38,398 nucleotides of DNA from contig VGOB01000019.1 in NCBI GenBank assembly GCA_016865935.1, positions 1 through 38,398 on the forward strand, read 5' to 3'. The DNA is from Chloroflexota bacterium. GTDB taxonomy: Bacteria > Chloroflexota > Anaerolineae > UBA4142. Below the pieces are notes generated by a model that saw only the letters and a program-made list of their open reading frames with translations, was not told the origin of the DNA and searched no databases. Made by a program: the position numbers and the translations under genes. Every line of letters begins with the position of its first letter. Within the stretch, counting starts at the first letter, position 1. Below are positions 14,844 through 23,092 of this stretch, piece after piece.

Positions 14844-16285
14844 TAGTGCGCTCCCTTCGCGCGCGCGAACGCGCTGACGATTTGTTCCATCTGCATCCCA
14901 CGTGATCCTTTGATCAAAACCAGGTCGCCTGGGCGCGTCACGGCGCGCAACATTTCGATCGCGCGCGCATTGTCCGCCGCGAAGAAGATTTTATCCGCCG
15001 CTAAACCCGCGTCGCGCGCCGCCGCGCCGATCCATTTGCCGCGCGTACCCACCGCGATCAGCGCGTCCACGATTTGCGCCGCGCGTCCGCCGACAACCTG
15101 ATGTCCGCGCGCTTCTTCTTCACCTAGTTCTAACATATCACCCAGCACCGCGAGCTTGCGCCCGTCCAACTCCGCCAGCAAATTCAGCGCGGCAAGCGAC
15201 GAGGCGGGACTCGCGTTGTATGTGTCGTCGAGAATCGTCGCGCCATTTTCGGCTGGCACCGCGATCAAACGCAGTTGCGCCGATACGTCGCGCAAGCCGC
15301 GCAAGATTTCATCCCACGCCAAATTTTCGACGATGCCGACGCTTGCCGCCGCCAGCGCGGTGTGAACGCTGTGCCGACCCAGGAGCGGGATTCGCACGCG
15401 CAAGTTTTCGCCGCCGTGGTGTAGCGTAAACGCGATTCCTTCCAGCCCCAAACTTTCGATCGCGTCTGCCCAGAGATCGCAGCGCGAATCGAGTCCATAT
15501 GAAAAGACACGCGCGCGCGTTTTCTCGCGCATCGCGCTCACGCGCGGATCGTCGCCGTTCAGAATCGCGAATCCGTCGCGCGGCAACGCGGTAACCAATT
15601 CCGCTTTCGCTTGCGCGATTCGCTCAATCGTCCCCAAGCGTTCCAGGTGCGTCGGACCGACGTTCGTGACAACACCGACGCGCGGTTGCGCGATTTCGCA
15701 CAGCGTTGTGATTTCACCGAGCGCGTACATTCCCATTTCGAGAATCGCGCGCGCGTGCGAATCGTTCAATTGTAACAACGTCAGCGGCAAACCGATTTCG
15801 TTGTTCAGATTCCCTTCGCTTTTCAAAATGCCAAAGCGTTGACGCAACACCGCCGCAATCAATTCCTTGGTCGAACTTTTGCCGATGCTGCCGGTGACGC
15901 CGATCGTTTCGCATTTGAATTTGCGGCGATAGAACGCCGCCAGTTGTTGCAACGCGCGCAAACTCGATGGGACGCTGAAAACGCACGGAAGGGTTGGCGG
16001 GCTAGGTTGCAACCCGGCGACACCTGAGTTGATGCAATCAATCAAGTGCGTATTCGGACCTAGCCCGCGCCCTCCGCGCGCTTCGGCAATGATCGCCGCC
16101 GCGCCGCGCGTAATTGCGTCAGAAATAAATTCATGCCCGTCGCGCGTTTCGCCTTGCAACGCGATGAAGAGCGAACCGGCGCGCGCCTGCCGCGAATCAA
16201 TCGTCACCTGTGGAATCGCGATTTGCGCCGCGCGCTCGACGCGCGTGTTCGTCAATGCCTCGTACAAATCCGCCAGGGTCAACAT
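14843..16285 (-). CDS. murF: UDP-MurNAc-tripeptide--D-Ala-D-Ala ligase MurF
   Basis: Mur ligase completing the pentapeptide precursor. It has 480 residues: VTIDSRQARAGSLFIALQGE (27-46) in domain 1, P-loop VTGSIGKSSTK (130-140), SEGNLNNEIGLPLT, LGRHSVHTA, DDTYNASPAS and LGDMLELG. Compared with E. coli MurF, domain 1 carries about 25 extra residues (roughly 70-103) that correspond to a palindromic repeat. It directly follows ftsI, where murE would normally stand. A heptad array separates them and its ribosome binding site is weak. Confidence 0.96.
   Translation of the reverse strand: MLTLADLYEALTNTRVERAAQIAIPQVTIDSRQARAGSLFIALQGETRDGHEFISDAITRGAAAIIAEARGGRGLGPNTHLIDCINSGVAGLQPSPPTLPCVFSVPSSLRALQQLAAFYRRKFKCETIGVTGSIGKSSTKELIAAVLRQRFGILKSEGNLNNEIGLPLTLLQLNDSHARAILEMGMYALGEITTLCEIAQPRVGVVTNVGPTHLERLGTIERIAQAKAELVTALPRDGFAILNGDDPRVSAMREKTRARVFSYGLDSRCDLWADAIESLGLEGIAFTLHHGGENLRVRIPLLGRHSVHTALAAASVGIVENLAWDEILRGLRDVSAQLRLIAVPAENGATILDDTYNASPASSLAALNLLAELDGRKLAVLGDMLELGEEEARGHQVVGGRAAQIVDALIAVGTRGKWIGAAARDAGLAADKIFFAADNARAIEMLRAVTRPGDLVLIKGSRGMQMEQIVSAFARAKGAH
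15997..16068. repeat. Palindromic repeat inserted in murF
   Basis: GCGGGCTAGGT (15997-16007) and ACCTAGCCCGC (16058-16068) are perfect inverted 11-mers around 50 bp that contain a smaller GGTTGCAACC palindrome. The insertion keeps the murF frame and accounts for the extra residues in domain 1. Confidence 0.65.
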
Positions 16286-16296
16286 CTTTAGACGCC

Positions 16297-16384
16297 AGTA
16301 TTCAGTGTTCAGTATTCAGTATTCAGTATTCAGTATGCGCGCTGAACACTGAATACTGAACACTGTTCACCGTTCACTGTCCAC
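16297..16384. repeat. Heptad array between ftsI and murF
   Basis: Six exact units AGTATTC/AGTGTTC run over 16297-16338, then six units TGAACAC/TGAATAC/TGTTCAC over 16343-16384. The two halves are roughly complementary, so the gap can form a long hairpin. The array ends at the ftsI stop codon. Confidence 0.9.
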
Positions 16385-18108
16385 TATTTGCTCGCCACAC
16401 GCGCATCCGGCGGCAAGCCGACCATACTCACCAATTGTTTTGCGAGTGACGCAAAAACCGGCGACGCGACCTGGGAACCCCGCTCGGACGTTTGGGGCTT
16501 GTCAATTTTCACCAGAATCGCATAGCGCGGATCGTTCGCGGGCAAATAGCCGGTGAACGACGCAATCGTCCAGCGCGGATCCAACATCCCCGCAATCGGA
16601 ATTTGCGCGGTGCCGGTTTTTCCCGCGATCGAATAACCGGGCACGCTCGCTTTGTTGGTAGACTCGGCGATGATCGCGTCCGCCAACACTTTGGTCAAGG
16701 TCTGCGCGATTTCCGGGCGAATCACCGCGCGCACCACTTCGGGATTGGTCTTGCGCGCGGCGCCATTCGCCGGCTGAATTTCTTGGACGATGTACGGACG
16801 CATCAACTTGCCCTGGTTCGCGACCGCGCTCACCGCCGCGATCATTTGCAACGGCGTCACCGCGATCCCTTGTCCGAACGAATTGGTCGCGAGATCCACT
16901 TCGCGCCATTCGCCGTCGCCGACCGCTTTGACTTTGCCCGCTGCTTCCGCCGCGAGATCGACGCGCGTCGGCGCGCCAAAACCGAACTTGGCAAGACACT
17001 GATAAAACCGTTCCGCGCCCAACCCGACGCTCATCTTTGCGGCTTCGACGTTCAACGACATTTGCATCACGTCCGTCAGCGTCACGCGCCCCGGCGCGAG
17101 GTCGTCGTGATTCTTGATCGTGCGCCCGCCGATGATGATATAACCGTTGTCGTCGAAGACGGAATGGACGTTGACGGTTCCGGCTTCCAGCGCGCATGCG
17201 ACCGTGACGATCTTAAACACCGACCCAGGTTCGTACTGCGCGCTGATCGCAGGATTGGCGTACCTGGGTTGATTCGCCGGATCGGCAAACGCGTTCAGGT
17301 CTGCCGCCGGGGACGACGCCATCGCGAGAATCGCGCCGGTCTTGACCTCCATAATGACAATCGTGCCGCCGGTCGCGCGCGTCTCGCGCACCGCGTTCAG
17401 CAACTCTGTTTCGGCGATGCGCTGAATGCCGCTGTGCAACGTCAAGACGAGGCGCGCGCCATCCACGGCGGGCTTGGACGCCGGCACGTCGAACGGAATG
17501 ATGTCGCGGAACGCGTTGCTCGCGCCGCTGATCCAGCCGTCGGTGCCGCGCAATTTCTCGTCGTACTCGCGCTCGACGCCATACGCAGACTCGCGCACCA
17601 CATTGACGTACCCGACGATATGTTCGGCGAACGCGTTCGCCGGATACACGCGCTTGGTTTTGCCTTCCACCGACAATCCGCCCAGCCCCAACCGCTCTTT
17701 CAAATTTTGCGCGGGACCGCCCACCGATTGCGGCGCGTTCTGCGCGAGGATCACATTCTTGTCGCGCGATTTCAGTTTCGCCAGAATCGCGTCGTAGGGC
17801 TGACCCAGGATCGGCGCGAGTTCGCGCGCCACACGTTCAGGATTGCGAATGTCCTTGGGCGTCGCAGTGATCTTGTAGACAAAAATATCGGTGGCGAGCA
17901 ACATCCCGTCGGAGGTGACGATGTCGCCGCGCCGCGCGAAAATCGGCGCGTAATACCTGGTTTGATCGTCCTGGCGCGCGGCGAGTTTGTCCATCTCGAC
18001 GATCTGCCACCAGAACAAACGCGCGGCAAGGAAAAAACCCACCGCCATCAAACCGATCAGCGCGGCGCGCAGGCGCACCGGCGCGCGCGACAAAGTGGTT
18101 TCGGTCAT
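16384..18108 (-). CDS. ftsI: Septal peptidoglycan transpeptidase FtsI (class B PBP)
   Basis: Penicillin-binding protein cross-linking septal peptidoglycan in partnership with FtsW. It has 574 residues: a short cytoplasmic tail, one transmembrane helix (about 14-35), a PBP dimer domain starting RGDIVTSDG (60-68), and a transpeptidase domain with S296-V-F-K299, S351-L-N353 and K497-T-G499. No PASTA domains follow. AGGAGG, which overlaps the ftsL stop codon, lies five bases before the ATG. Confidence 0.97.
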   Translation of the reverse strand: MTETTLSRAPVRLRAALIGLMAVGFFLAARLFWWQIVEMDKLAARQDDQTRYYAPIFARRGDIVTSDGMLLATDIFVYKITATPKDIRNPERVARELAPILGQPYDAILAKLKSRDKNVILAQNAPQSVGGPAQNLKERLGLGGLSVEGKTKRVYPANAFAEHIVGYVNVVRESAYGVEREYDEKLRGTDGWISGASNAFRDIIPFDVPASKPAVDGARLVLTLHSGIQRIAETELLNAVRETRATGGTIVIMEVKTGAILAMASSPAADLNAFADPANQPRYANPAISAQYEPGSVFKIVTVACALEAGTVNVHSVFDDNGYIIIGGRTIKNHDDLAPGRVTLTDVMQMSLNVEAAKMSVGLGAERFYQCLAKFGFGAPTRVDLAAEAAGKVKAVGDGEWREVDLATNSFGQGIAVTPLQMIAAVSAVANQGKLMRPYIVQEIQPANGAARKTNPEVVRAVIRPEIAQTLTKVLADAIIAESTNKASVPGYSIAGKTGTAQIPIAGMLDPRWTIASFTGYLPANDPRYAILVKIDKPQTSERGSQVASPVFASLAKQLVSMVGLPPDARVASK

Positions 18109-18117
18109 TGCCGCCTC

Positions 18118-18573
18118 CTACGGACTCGCTTCCACCGTGCGCCCGCTGGACAGCAAACCCAGCCGCGCGAGCAATTCGTTCCACAACAATTCCATCGGCG
18201 CGGCGCTTTTCGTCGGCGCGAGCGTGGCGGGCGACGCGGGCTTGGACGCAGCGGGATAATTGTTGATCGCGATAAATACCGTCTGCGTGATCGTCGCGGG
18301 GCGCAGACCCAGCCGCCGCGCGCGTTCCGCGATCTTGTCCGGCGTCGTCAAGACCGCGATCTCGTACTCTAACTGCGCGTTCTCGCGGCGCAAGCGTTCC
18401 AAACGATCTTGCAATTCCAGGGTGCGCGTGCCGGTCATCGCCGCCTGACTGTTTTGCGTCAGGTACATCATTCCCAGCAACGCAATCACGCCGACGAGCA
18501 AGAGCAACGCGCGCACGCCGCTGAAGTTAAAGCCAGGATTGATTTCAAGTGCGGAAGGATTGGGATTGTCCAT
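18118..18573 (-). CDS. ftsL: Cell division protein FtsL
   Basis: Small bitopic divisome protein that pairs with FtsB/DivIC and FtsQ and activates FtsWI. It has 151 residues: a short cytoplasmic N-terminus, a transmembrane helix (about 21-40), a leucine-zipper coiled coil (about 52-85, LERLRRENAQLEYEIAVL), and a Pro/Ala-rich tail longer than usual. Identification rests on this architecture and the position between rsmH and ftsI. No Shine-Dalgarno sequence precedes the ATG, and a palindromic repeat begins 14 bp upstream. Confidence 0.88.
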   Translation of the reverse strand: MDNPNPSALEINPGFNFSGVRALLLLVGVIALLGMMYLTQNSQAAMTGTRTLELQDRLERLRRENAQLEYEIAVLTTPDKIAERARRLGLRPATITQTVFIAINNYPAASKPASPATLAPTKSAAPMELLWNELLARLGLLSSGRTVEASP

Positions 18574-18586
18574 CAGATTTTTTCAT

Positions 18587-18650
18587 TGTCATGCTGAGCG
18601 AAGCATCTCGATCTGCGAGAACGAGACTCTTCGCTGCGCTCAGAGTGACA
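18587..18650. repeat. REP-type palindrome (TGTCATGCTGAGCGAAGC family)
   Basis: TGTCATGCTGAGCGAAGC opens the element and a complementary CTTCGCTGCGCTCAGAGTGACA-like arm closes it (end 18650). Related palindromes are common in many bacterial intergenic regions. This copy overlaps the end of rsmH and supplies its stop codon. Confidence 0.8.
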
Positions 18651-19521
18651 GACTAACTTTTTCCGCCACGCGCAATTTCGCGCTGCGACTGCGCGGATTG
18701 ACGGCGATCTCGTCGTCCGTCGGTTGAAGCGGATGTTTCGTCAGCACGCGCAACTGTTCCGCCGCGCGGAAAAATTGTTTCACGCGTCGATCTTCGAGCG
18801 AATGAAACGCAATGATCGCGACGCGTCCGCCGGGCTTGAGCGTTTCGACGATTTGCGGCAACACACGATCGAGCACATTTAATTCGCGATTGACCGCGAT
18901 CCGTAACGCCTGAAACGTGCGCGTTGCCGGATGAATTCTGCCGCGCCGCCCCAGCGCGCGTTCGATCACGGCGGCAAGTTGCTGCGCGGTGTGAATCGGT
19001 CGCGCGTAAACGATCGCGCGCGCGATCCGGCGCGAGGCGCGCTCTTCGCCGGATTCGAAAATCAAGTCCGCCAATTCTTTTTCGCGCAGCGTGTTGACGA
19101 GATCGGCGGCGGTCGCCGGATCGTCCGGATTGAAACGCATATCGAGCGCGCCGTCCGTCAAGAACGAAAAACCGCGCGCGGCGTCACTCAACTGCATTGA
19201 CGATATTCCAAGATCGAGTACAATACCATCGGCAAAAGCAAAACCATGGGCGGCGGCAACGGCTGATAAATTTTCAAAGTTCGAATGAATGAGTTGGGCG
19301 CGCGCGCCAAAGCGTTCCAGGTTTTGCGCGGCGATTGCGAGCGCGTTCGGATCGGCGTCCAGACCCAGCAAGCGTCCCGCTGGCACAGACGCATCGAGGA
19401 TGCCTGCCGCGTGTCCGCCCGCGCCGAGCGTCGCGTCAATGTAGCGTCCGCCGTCGCGCGGCGCAAGAAATTCGATCACCGGTTGCAAAAGAACGGAGAC
19501 GTGCGCGCGTGCCTGCGTCAT
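18640..19521 (-). CDS. rsmH: 16S rRNA (cytosine(1402)-N(4))-methyltransferase RsmH
   Basis: SAM-dependent enzyme methylating N4 of C1402 in 16S rRNA. With the start at 19521 it has 293 residues: [16 protein letters not shown] motif [72 protein letters not shown] and the [13 protein letters not shown] tail. The final codons and stop come from a palindromic repeat. The ATG is 5 bp after the mraZ stop and lacks a Shine-Dalgarno sequence, so it is probably translationally coupled to mraZ. Confidence 0.97.
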   Translation of the reverse strand: MTQARAHVSVLLQPVIEFLAPRDGGRYIDATLGAGGHAAGILDASVPAGRLLGLDADPNALAIAAQNLERFGARAQLIHSNFENLSAVAAAHGFAFADGIVLDLGISSMQLSDAARGFSFLTDGALDMRFNPDDPATAADLVNTLREKELADLIFESGEERASRRIARAIVYARPIHTAQQLAAVIERALGRRGRIHPATRTFQALRIAVNRELNVLDRVLPQIVETLKPGGRVAIIAFHSLEDRRVKQFFRAAEQLRVLTKHPLQPTDDEIAVNPRSRSAKLRVAEKVSLSL

Positions 19522-19526
19522 CGCGA

Positions 19527-19967
19527 TTATTTTTGCCCGTACAACAACGGGCGAATCCGTTCGGCGAGCGCGGCGGGATCGGCTGTCACGCGCGCGTTCA
19601 TCGCTTGATATTTTGGCGGATTCCAGAGTTCGATCCGGCTGTAGACGCCGACCAGCGTCACTTCGCCGTTCATTCCGAATTCCGCGCGCAGATCCTGGGG
19701 CACCAAAATACGACCTTGCTTGTCCACATCCAGCATCTCGGATTTCGCAAACAAATAGCGCCCCCACTCGCGCGCGTCGGCGCTTTCAAAACCCTGCGCG
19801 TCGACTTTTTCGGCAATCGCGAGAAAACGCGATTCGGGGAGAATGAATAGACAATCGTCCAGACCGCGCGTGATCGCCACTTTCGACTCGATCTTTTCGC
19901 GCCATTTGGACGGCAAAGTCAAACGACCTTTTTCGTCAATCGCGTGCTGAAATGTTCCAAAGAACAC
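19527..19967 (-). CDS. mraZ: Transcriptional regulator MraZ
   Basis: DNA-binding regulator of the dcw operon, with two AbrB-like swapped-hairpin half-domains, usually forming rings of subunits. It has 146 residues, starting [22 protein letters not shown]. The second repeat is [19 protein letters not shown], and the [16 protein letters not shown] segment is typical. The start is GTG, with a GGGAG about 12 bases upstream, which is long spacing. It is the first gene of the cluster and probably autoregulates through the boxes at 20024-20058. Confidence 0.97.
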   Translation of the reverse strand: MFFGTFQHAIDEKGRLTLPSKWREKIESKVAITRGLDDCLFILPESRFLAIAEKVDAQGFESADAREWGRYLFAKSEMLDVDKQGRILVPQDLRAEFGMNGEVTLVGVYSRIELWNPPKYQAMNARVTADPAALAERIRPLLYGQK

Positions 19968-19992
19968 TCGTTCTATTTTCTCCCACCTGAGG

Positions 19993-20010
19993 TTAGAACC
20001 GACGTTCTAA
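19993..20010 (-). other. Hairpin in the mraZ leader
   Basis: TTAGAAC (19993-19999) and GTTCTAA (20004-20010) form a 7-bp stem with a 4-nt loop in the 5' untranslated region, between the MraZ boxes and the mraZ start. No U-tract follows. Confidence 0.5.
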
Positions 20011-20023
20011 ACGGGCTCAACGT

Positions 20024-20058
20024 CCCACTTTAACCCATTTTGACCCACTTTTCTCCCA
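20024..20058 (-). promoter_or_regulatory. Four MraZ boxes (dcw operator)
   Basis: On the minus strand TGGG occurs at 20055-20058, 20044-20047, 20034-20037 and 20024-20027, at 11, 10 and 10 bp, three of them inside AAAGTGGG or AAATGGG contexts. MraZ is known to bind tandem TGGGN repeats with 5-bp spacers next to its own promoter. The array begins at the expected transcription start. A fifth TGGG lies at 19982-19985. Confidence 0.85.
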
Positions 20059-20060
20059 CT

Positions 20061-20089
20061 ATTAAACCACAATCGGCGCGCAGTGTCAA
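20061..20089 (-). promoter_or_regulatory. Promoter of the dcw operon
   Basis: On the minus strand TTGACA (20084-20089) is followed by exactly 17 bp and TTTAAT (20061-20066). Transcription would start near 20054, at the first MraZ box, giving a leader of about 87 nt. Confidence 0.8.
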
Positions 20090-20102
20090 GGGGTCGTGTC
20101 CA

Positions 20103-20132
20103 TTGATTCAAACTTTTAAGGTCAGTCAAAAT
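20103..20132 (+). promoter_or_regulatory. Weak candidate promoter for the zinc-ribbon gene
   Basis: TTGATT (20103-20108), 18 bp, then CAAAAT (20127-20132), divergent from the dcw promoter. Each hexamer matches the consensus at 4 of 6 positions. It is offered only because no better candidate is visible. Confidence 0.3.
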
Positions 20133-20194
20133 CGCGCCGGGCGCGCGACACACTACCGCTTGTGGCGCGCTCGGATCAGATCGCGAGGAAAACA

Positions 20195-20893
20195 ATGAAT
20201 CTGGTTGCCCTGCTCTGGCACCTCCAGACAACCGACGCCGAGCTTGACGATAAAACAAGGCGCGCGCGTCAGGTAGAGGATGCGCTGGCAAACGATCCAG
20301 CCGTCGTCGCGGCGCGCGCGGCAAACGACGACGCGCACAAACGATTGGGCGCGACGCGCGCGCAATTGCACGATCGCGAATTGGAAGCGCAAACGCTCGA
20401 CGCGAAGATCACAGAGATCGAAATGCGCTTGTACGGCGGACGCGTGACGAATCCGAAAGAACTCGACAGTTTGGAGAAGGATTTGCAGATGCACAAACGT
20501 CTGCGCGGCGCGCTCGACGACAAGCGGCTGGGGCTGATGGACGCCGTGGAATCCGCGCAGAAACACGCGGACGAGACGGCGCGCGCGCGCGAACAGAGTG
20601 AAATAGCGCGCGCGTCCGCGCTGGAACATTTGGCGCGCGAACGCGACACGCTCGGCGCGCGGCTTGGGGAGTTGAACGCGGCGCGCGAACGAACGCGCGG
20701 CGCGCTGAACGCCGACGCGTTACGGCTGTACGAGCAGCTGCACAAGACGAAAGCCGGACGCGCGGTCGCGCCAATCAAGCGCGACGCGTGCAGCGCGTGC
20801 GGCGTCGGCACGCCGACGGGGTTGATCCAACGCGTGCGCGAAGGAAACGAAATCGTGCTGTGTTCGGGGTGCGGGAGAATTTTGGCGGCCTAG
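20195..20893 (+). CDS. Coiled-coil C4-type zinc-ribbon protein (zf-RING_7/DUF164)
   Basis: A 232-residue protein. Residues 1-180 form a long charged alpha-helical coiled coil, and the C-terminus is a zinc ribbon with cysteines 199, 202, 223 and 226 (CSAC...CSGC). The family is widespread and is proposed to act in nucleic acid or envelope-linked processes. Its exact role here is unknown. The chosen ATG has GAGG seven bases upstream. A GTG at 20162 in the same frame lacks a site. It is followed after a palindromic repeat by an RNase HI-like gene, a frequent pairing in other bacteria. Confidence 0.88.
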   Translation: MNLVALLWHLQTTDAELDDKTRRARQVEDALANDPAVVAARAANDDAHKRLGATRAQLHDRELEAQTLDAKITEIEMRLYGGRVTNPKELDSLEKDLQMHKRLRGALDDKRLGLMDAVESAQKHADETARAREQSEIARASALEHLARERDTLGARLGELNAARERTRGALNADALRLYEQLHKTKAGRAVAPIKRDACSACGVGTPTGLIQRVREGNEIVLCSGCGRILAA

Positions 20894-20902
20894 TCCGTGA
20901 AT

Positions 20903-20984
20903 TGTCATTGCGAGCGGAGCGAAGCAATCTCCTAATCGCGAGTTGGGGATTGCTTCGTCGCAAAGACCGCTCCTCGCAATGACA
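20903..20984. repeat. REP-type palindrome (TGTCATTGCGAG family), copy 1
   Basis: The element starts TGTCATTGCGAGCGGAGCGA and ends CGCTCCTCGCAATGACA. The arms pair around a short AT-containing centre with GAAGCAATCTC and its complement. It fills most of the gap between the zinc-ribbon and RNase HI-like genes. Confidence 0.85.
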
Positions 20985-21018
20985 CCGCTGACTTTTTCCA
21001 TTCGCGAAAAAAACTCCA

Positions 21019-21438
21019 ATGACGCGCAAGATCATTCTCTGCACCGACGGCGCGGCGCGCGGCAATCCGGGTCCCGCCGCCATCGGCATCGTTCTTGCCG
21101 ACGAACAACGCCGCGAAATCGAAGCGTTCGGCGAAGCGATTGGACGCGCGACGAACAACGAAGCAGAGTATCGCGCGCTCTTGCGCGGCTTGGAACGCGC
21201 GCGGCAACACAGCGACACGATCGAAATTCGCACCGACAGTGAATTGCTGGCGCGGCAACTCCGCGGCGCGTACAAAGTTCGCGCCGAAAATCTAAAACCA
21301 CTGCACGCGCAAGCCGAGCGCGCGCTCAAGCAGTTCACGCGCGCGACGATCGCGATCATTCCGCGCGAGTTGAACCGGCGCGCAGACGCGCTGGCAAACG
21401 CGGCGCTTGATGAACGACAGAGGACGGACGACGAATGA
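21019..21438 (+). CDS. RNase HI-like protein
   Basis: A 139-residue RNase H-fold protein of the bacterial RNase HI-like (reverse transcriptase-like) family, expected to cut RNA in RNA-DNA hybrids. The catalytic acids are all present: D10 (CTDGAARGNPG), E48 (NNEAEY), D73 (RTDSELL) and D123 (NRRADALAN). No N-terminal hybrid-binding domain or phosphatase fusion is present. The ribosome binding site is weak. The stop codon overlaps the next start as ATGA, so translation is coupled to the kinase-like gene. Confidence 0.92.
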   Translation: MTRKIILCTDGAARGNPGPAAIGIVLADEQRREIEAFGEAIGRATNNEAEYRALLRGLERARQHSDTIEIRTDSELLARQLRGAYKVRAENLKPLHAQAERALKQFTRATIAIIPRELNRRADALANAALDERQRTDDE

Positions 21439-22040
21439 GCGACGACAATAATCCACCGTCATCCGTCGCCGGTCATCGGTCGCTGCCCGTTCTCATCCTC
21501 GTCACCGGCGCGCCGGGCGCGGGCAAGACGACGCTGGCGCGGCGGATCGCGCAAGAATTTCGTATACCGCTGATCGCGAAAGACGACATCAAGGAATCGC
21601 TCTTCGACTCGCTCGGCTGGAAAGATCGCGCGTGGTCGCAACAGTTGGGGCGCGCGACGATGCGCTTGCTGTTCTACTTTGTGGGCGCGCAACTCGCGGC
21701 GGGGTGTTCGTGCATCGTCGAAAGCAACTTTCGCGCAGAGTGGGCGACGCCGGAATTTCGCGCGTTGCGGGCGCGGCACGATTTTGCTTCACTGCAAGTT
21801 GTGCTAAAATGTGAGCGCGATGCGCTCGCGCAACGTTTCCACGCGCGGTCGAATTCAACCGCGCGGCACCCTGGTCACGTTGACGCGCTGGTCGGCGATC
21901 AAGCAATCGCGGAAATGCTCGAGCGCGATTATCGCGCGCTGGAGATCGGCGGGCGCGTGATCGAAATGGATACGACGAATTTTGCGAAGGTGGATTACGC
22001 GGAATTGTTTCGCGCGATAAGATTGGAATTGGGAAAATGA
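21435..22040 (+). CDS. P-loop kinase-like AAA_33 ATPase
   Basis: A 201-residue protein with Walker A GAPGAGKTT (25-33), followed by IPLIAKDDIKESLFD, a Walker-B-like CIVESNFR strand, and a lid region rich in Arg and His (RFHARSNSTARHPGH). This matches small P-loop kinases related to zeta toxins and chloramphenicol phosphotransferases, which phosphorylate small molecules or nucleotides. The substrate is not evident. The residues before the P-loop (about 8-17) are encoded by a heptad repeat. It overlaps both neighbours by ATGA. No antitoxin-like partner is seen. Confidence 0.85.
   Translation: MSDDNNPPSSVAGHRSLPVLILVTGAPGAGKTTLARRIAQEFRIPLIAKDDIKESLFDSLGWKDRAWSQQLGRATMRLLFYFVGAQLAAGCSCIVESNFRAEWATPEFRALRARHDFASLQVVLKCERDALAQRFHARSNSTARHPGHVDALVGDQAIAEMLERDYRALEIGGRVIEMDTTNFAKVDYAELFRAIRLELGK
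21458..21485. repeat. Heptad array inside the kinase-like gene
   Basis: Four exact 7-bp units (GTCATCC, GTCGCCG, GTCATCG, GTCGCTG) lie in the reading frame just before the P-loop. The unit closely resembles the GTCATCG array at 13832-13859. Confidence 0.75.
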
Positions 22041-23092
22041 ACCTGCTTGCTTTATTTTTGCTCATCACCGCGCCGATGCGGATTTATCAGAACACCACCT
22101 TGCCGCCCAACGGCGAGTATCGGCAGCCGGTGTACATTATGGCGGACAATATCACGCTCGATTGCAACGGCTCGGCGTTCATCGGCGAGAAAGTGGGCGT
22201 GGGGTTGCTGATCCAAAATCGCAAGGGCGTCACGATTCGCAATTGCAAGTTTCGCAATTGGGACGTGGGCGGCTATATCGTCGGCGGCAATCGGTTCGTG
22301 ATCGAGAACAACGATTTCAGCGGCAATTTTCTGAACGACAACTCGAACATCGAACATCTGAAACCGATACCGCACGGCGGCTTGATTTTGAACGGCATTC
22401 AAAATTCGCGCGTCGTCGGCAACAAATCGAACGACAATGTCACCGGGATTCAGATTTTGAATTCGTCGCGCATTCGCGTCGAACGCAACACGACGAGCCG
22501 CGATCGCGGTTGGGGGATTTATTTGTACTCCACGACTGCCAGCCAGGTTTTTTCGAACACCGTCGAGTACTGCAATCGTAGTTGTCCGGAATGGGGACAA
22601 GACGCCGGGTGCGGTTCAGCGGGAATCGTGCTGACGATGCAATCCAACTTCAATCAAATCGGCTGGAATACTCTGACCGCGAACGGCGACGGCATCTATC
22701 AAGGCAACTTGCCCGAAACGGCGAGCAACGACAACGAGATGATGTACAACACGATCTCGAAAAGTATCGCGAACGGGATCGAAGCGACGTTCAGTTTCCG
22801 CAATTACATTCACCACAACACGTTCACCAACGACAATTACGGCGCGTGGCTGGGATACGCGCAGAATGTGCGCTTTGAATCCAACACCGTCAAAGGCGCG
22901 CGCGTCAACAGCGTGGAACATCACAACGCGCAGTTCTCCAGTTACACCGGCAACACGTTCGAAGGCGCCAATGTCTTGCTCCGCCCCAACGCCGATCCCA
23001 GGTACGAGCCCGTCGCGGGCTTGTGCCAAGGCAACGGTTTTCAAGACAACAAACTCATCAACGCGCGCATCATCTTTGACGGGTGCAAATGA
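22037..23092 (+). CDS. Right-handed beta-helix (NosD-like) repeat protein
   Basis: A 351-residue protein. A short hydrophobic N-terminus (LLALFLLIT) may be a signal or anchor, then repeated parallel beta-helix coils with the typical pattern N.IT..NC.F, FVIENNDFSGN, RVVGNKSNDNVTGI, RVERNTTS and similar, rich in asparagine stacks. The fold is shared by carbohydrate-active enzymes and the NosD periplasmic protein. No catalytic residues can be assigned. The ATGA overlaps on both sides place it in the same coupled operon as the LysM protein, which suggests a cell-surface location. Confidence 0.85.
   Translation: MNLLALFLLITAPMRIYQNTTLPPNGEYRQPVYIMADNITLDCNGSAFIGEKVGVGLLIQNRKGVTIRNCKFRNWDVGGYIVGGNRFVIENNDFSGNFLNDNSNIEHLKPIPHGGLILNGIQNSRVVGNKSNDNVTGIQILNSSRIRVERNTTSRDRGWGIYLYSTTASQVFSNTVEYCNRSCPEWGQDAGCGSAGIVLTMQSNFNQIGWNTLTANGDGIYQGNLPETASNDNEMMYNTISKSIANGIEATFSFRNYIHHNTFTNDNYGAWLGYAQNVRFESNTVKGARVNSVEHHNAQFSSYTGNTFEGANVLLRPNADPRYEPVAGLCQGNGFQDNKLINARIIFDGCK

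Noticed and set aside
16492-18372. Very long open frame on the plus strand opposite ftsI and ftsL
   Set aside because: Arg/His/Asp-rich translation with no domains or ribosome binding site. Strong codon bias of GC-rich genes on the other strand produces such open frames throughout the window (also at 2597-3811, 24985-26265 and 26527-27888).
21435-22040. Zeta-type toxin of a toxin-antitoxin pair
   Set aside because: The P-loop and lid resemble the family, but no small antitoxin gene is adjacent. The partners are an RNase HI-like and a beta-helix gene.
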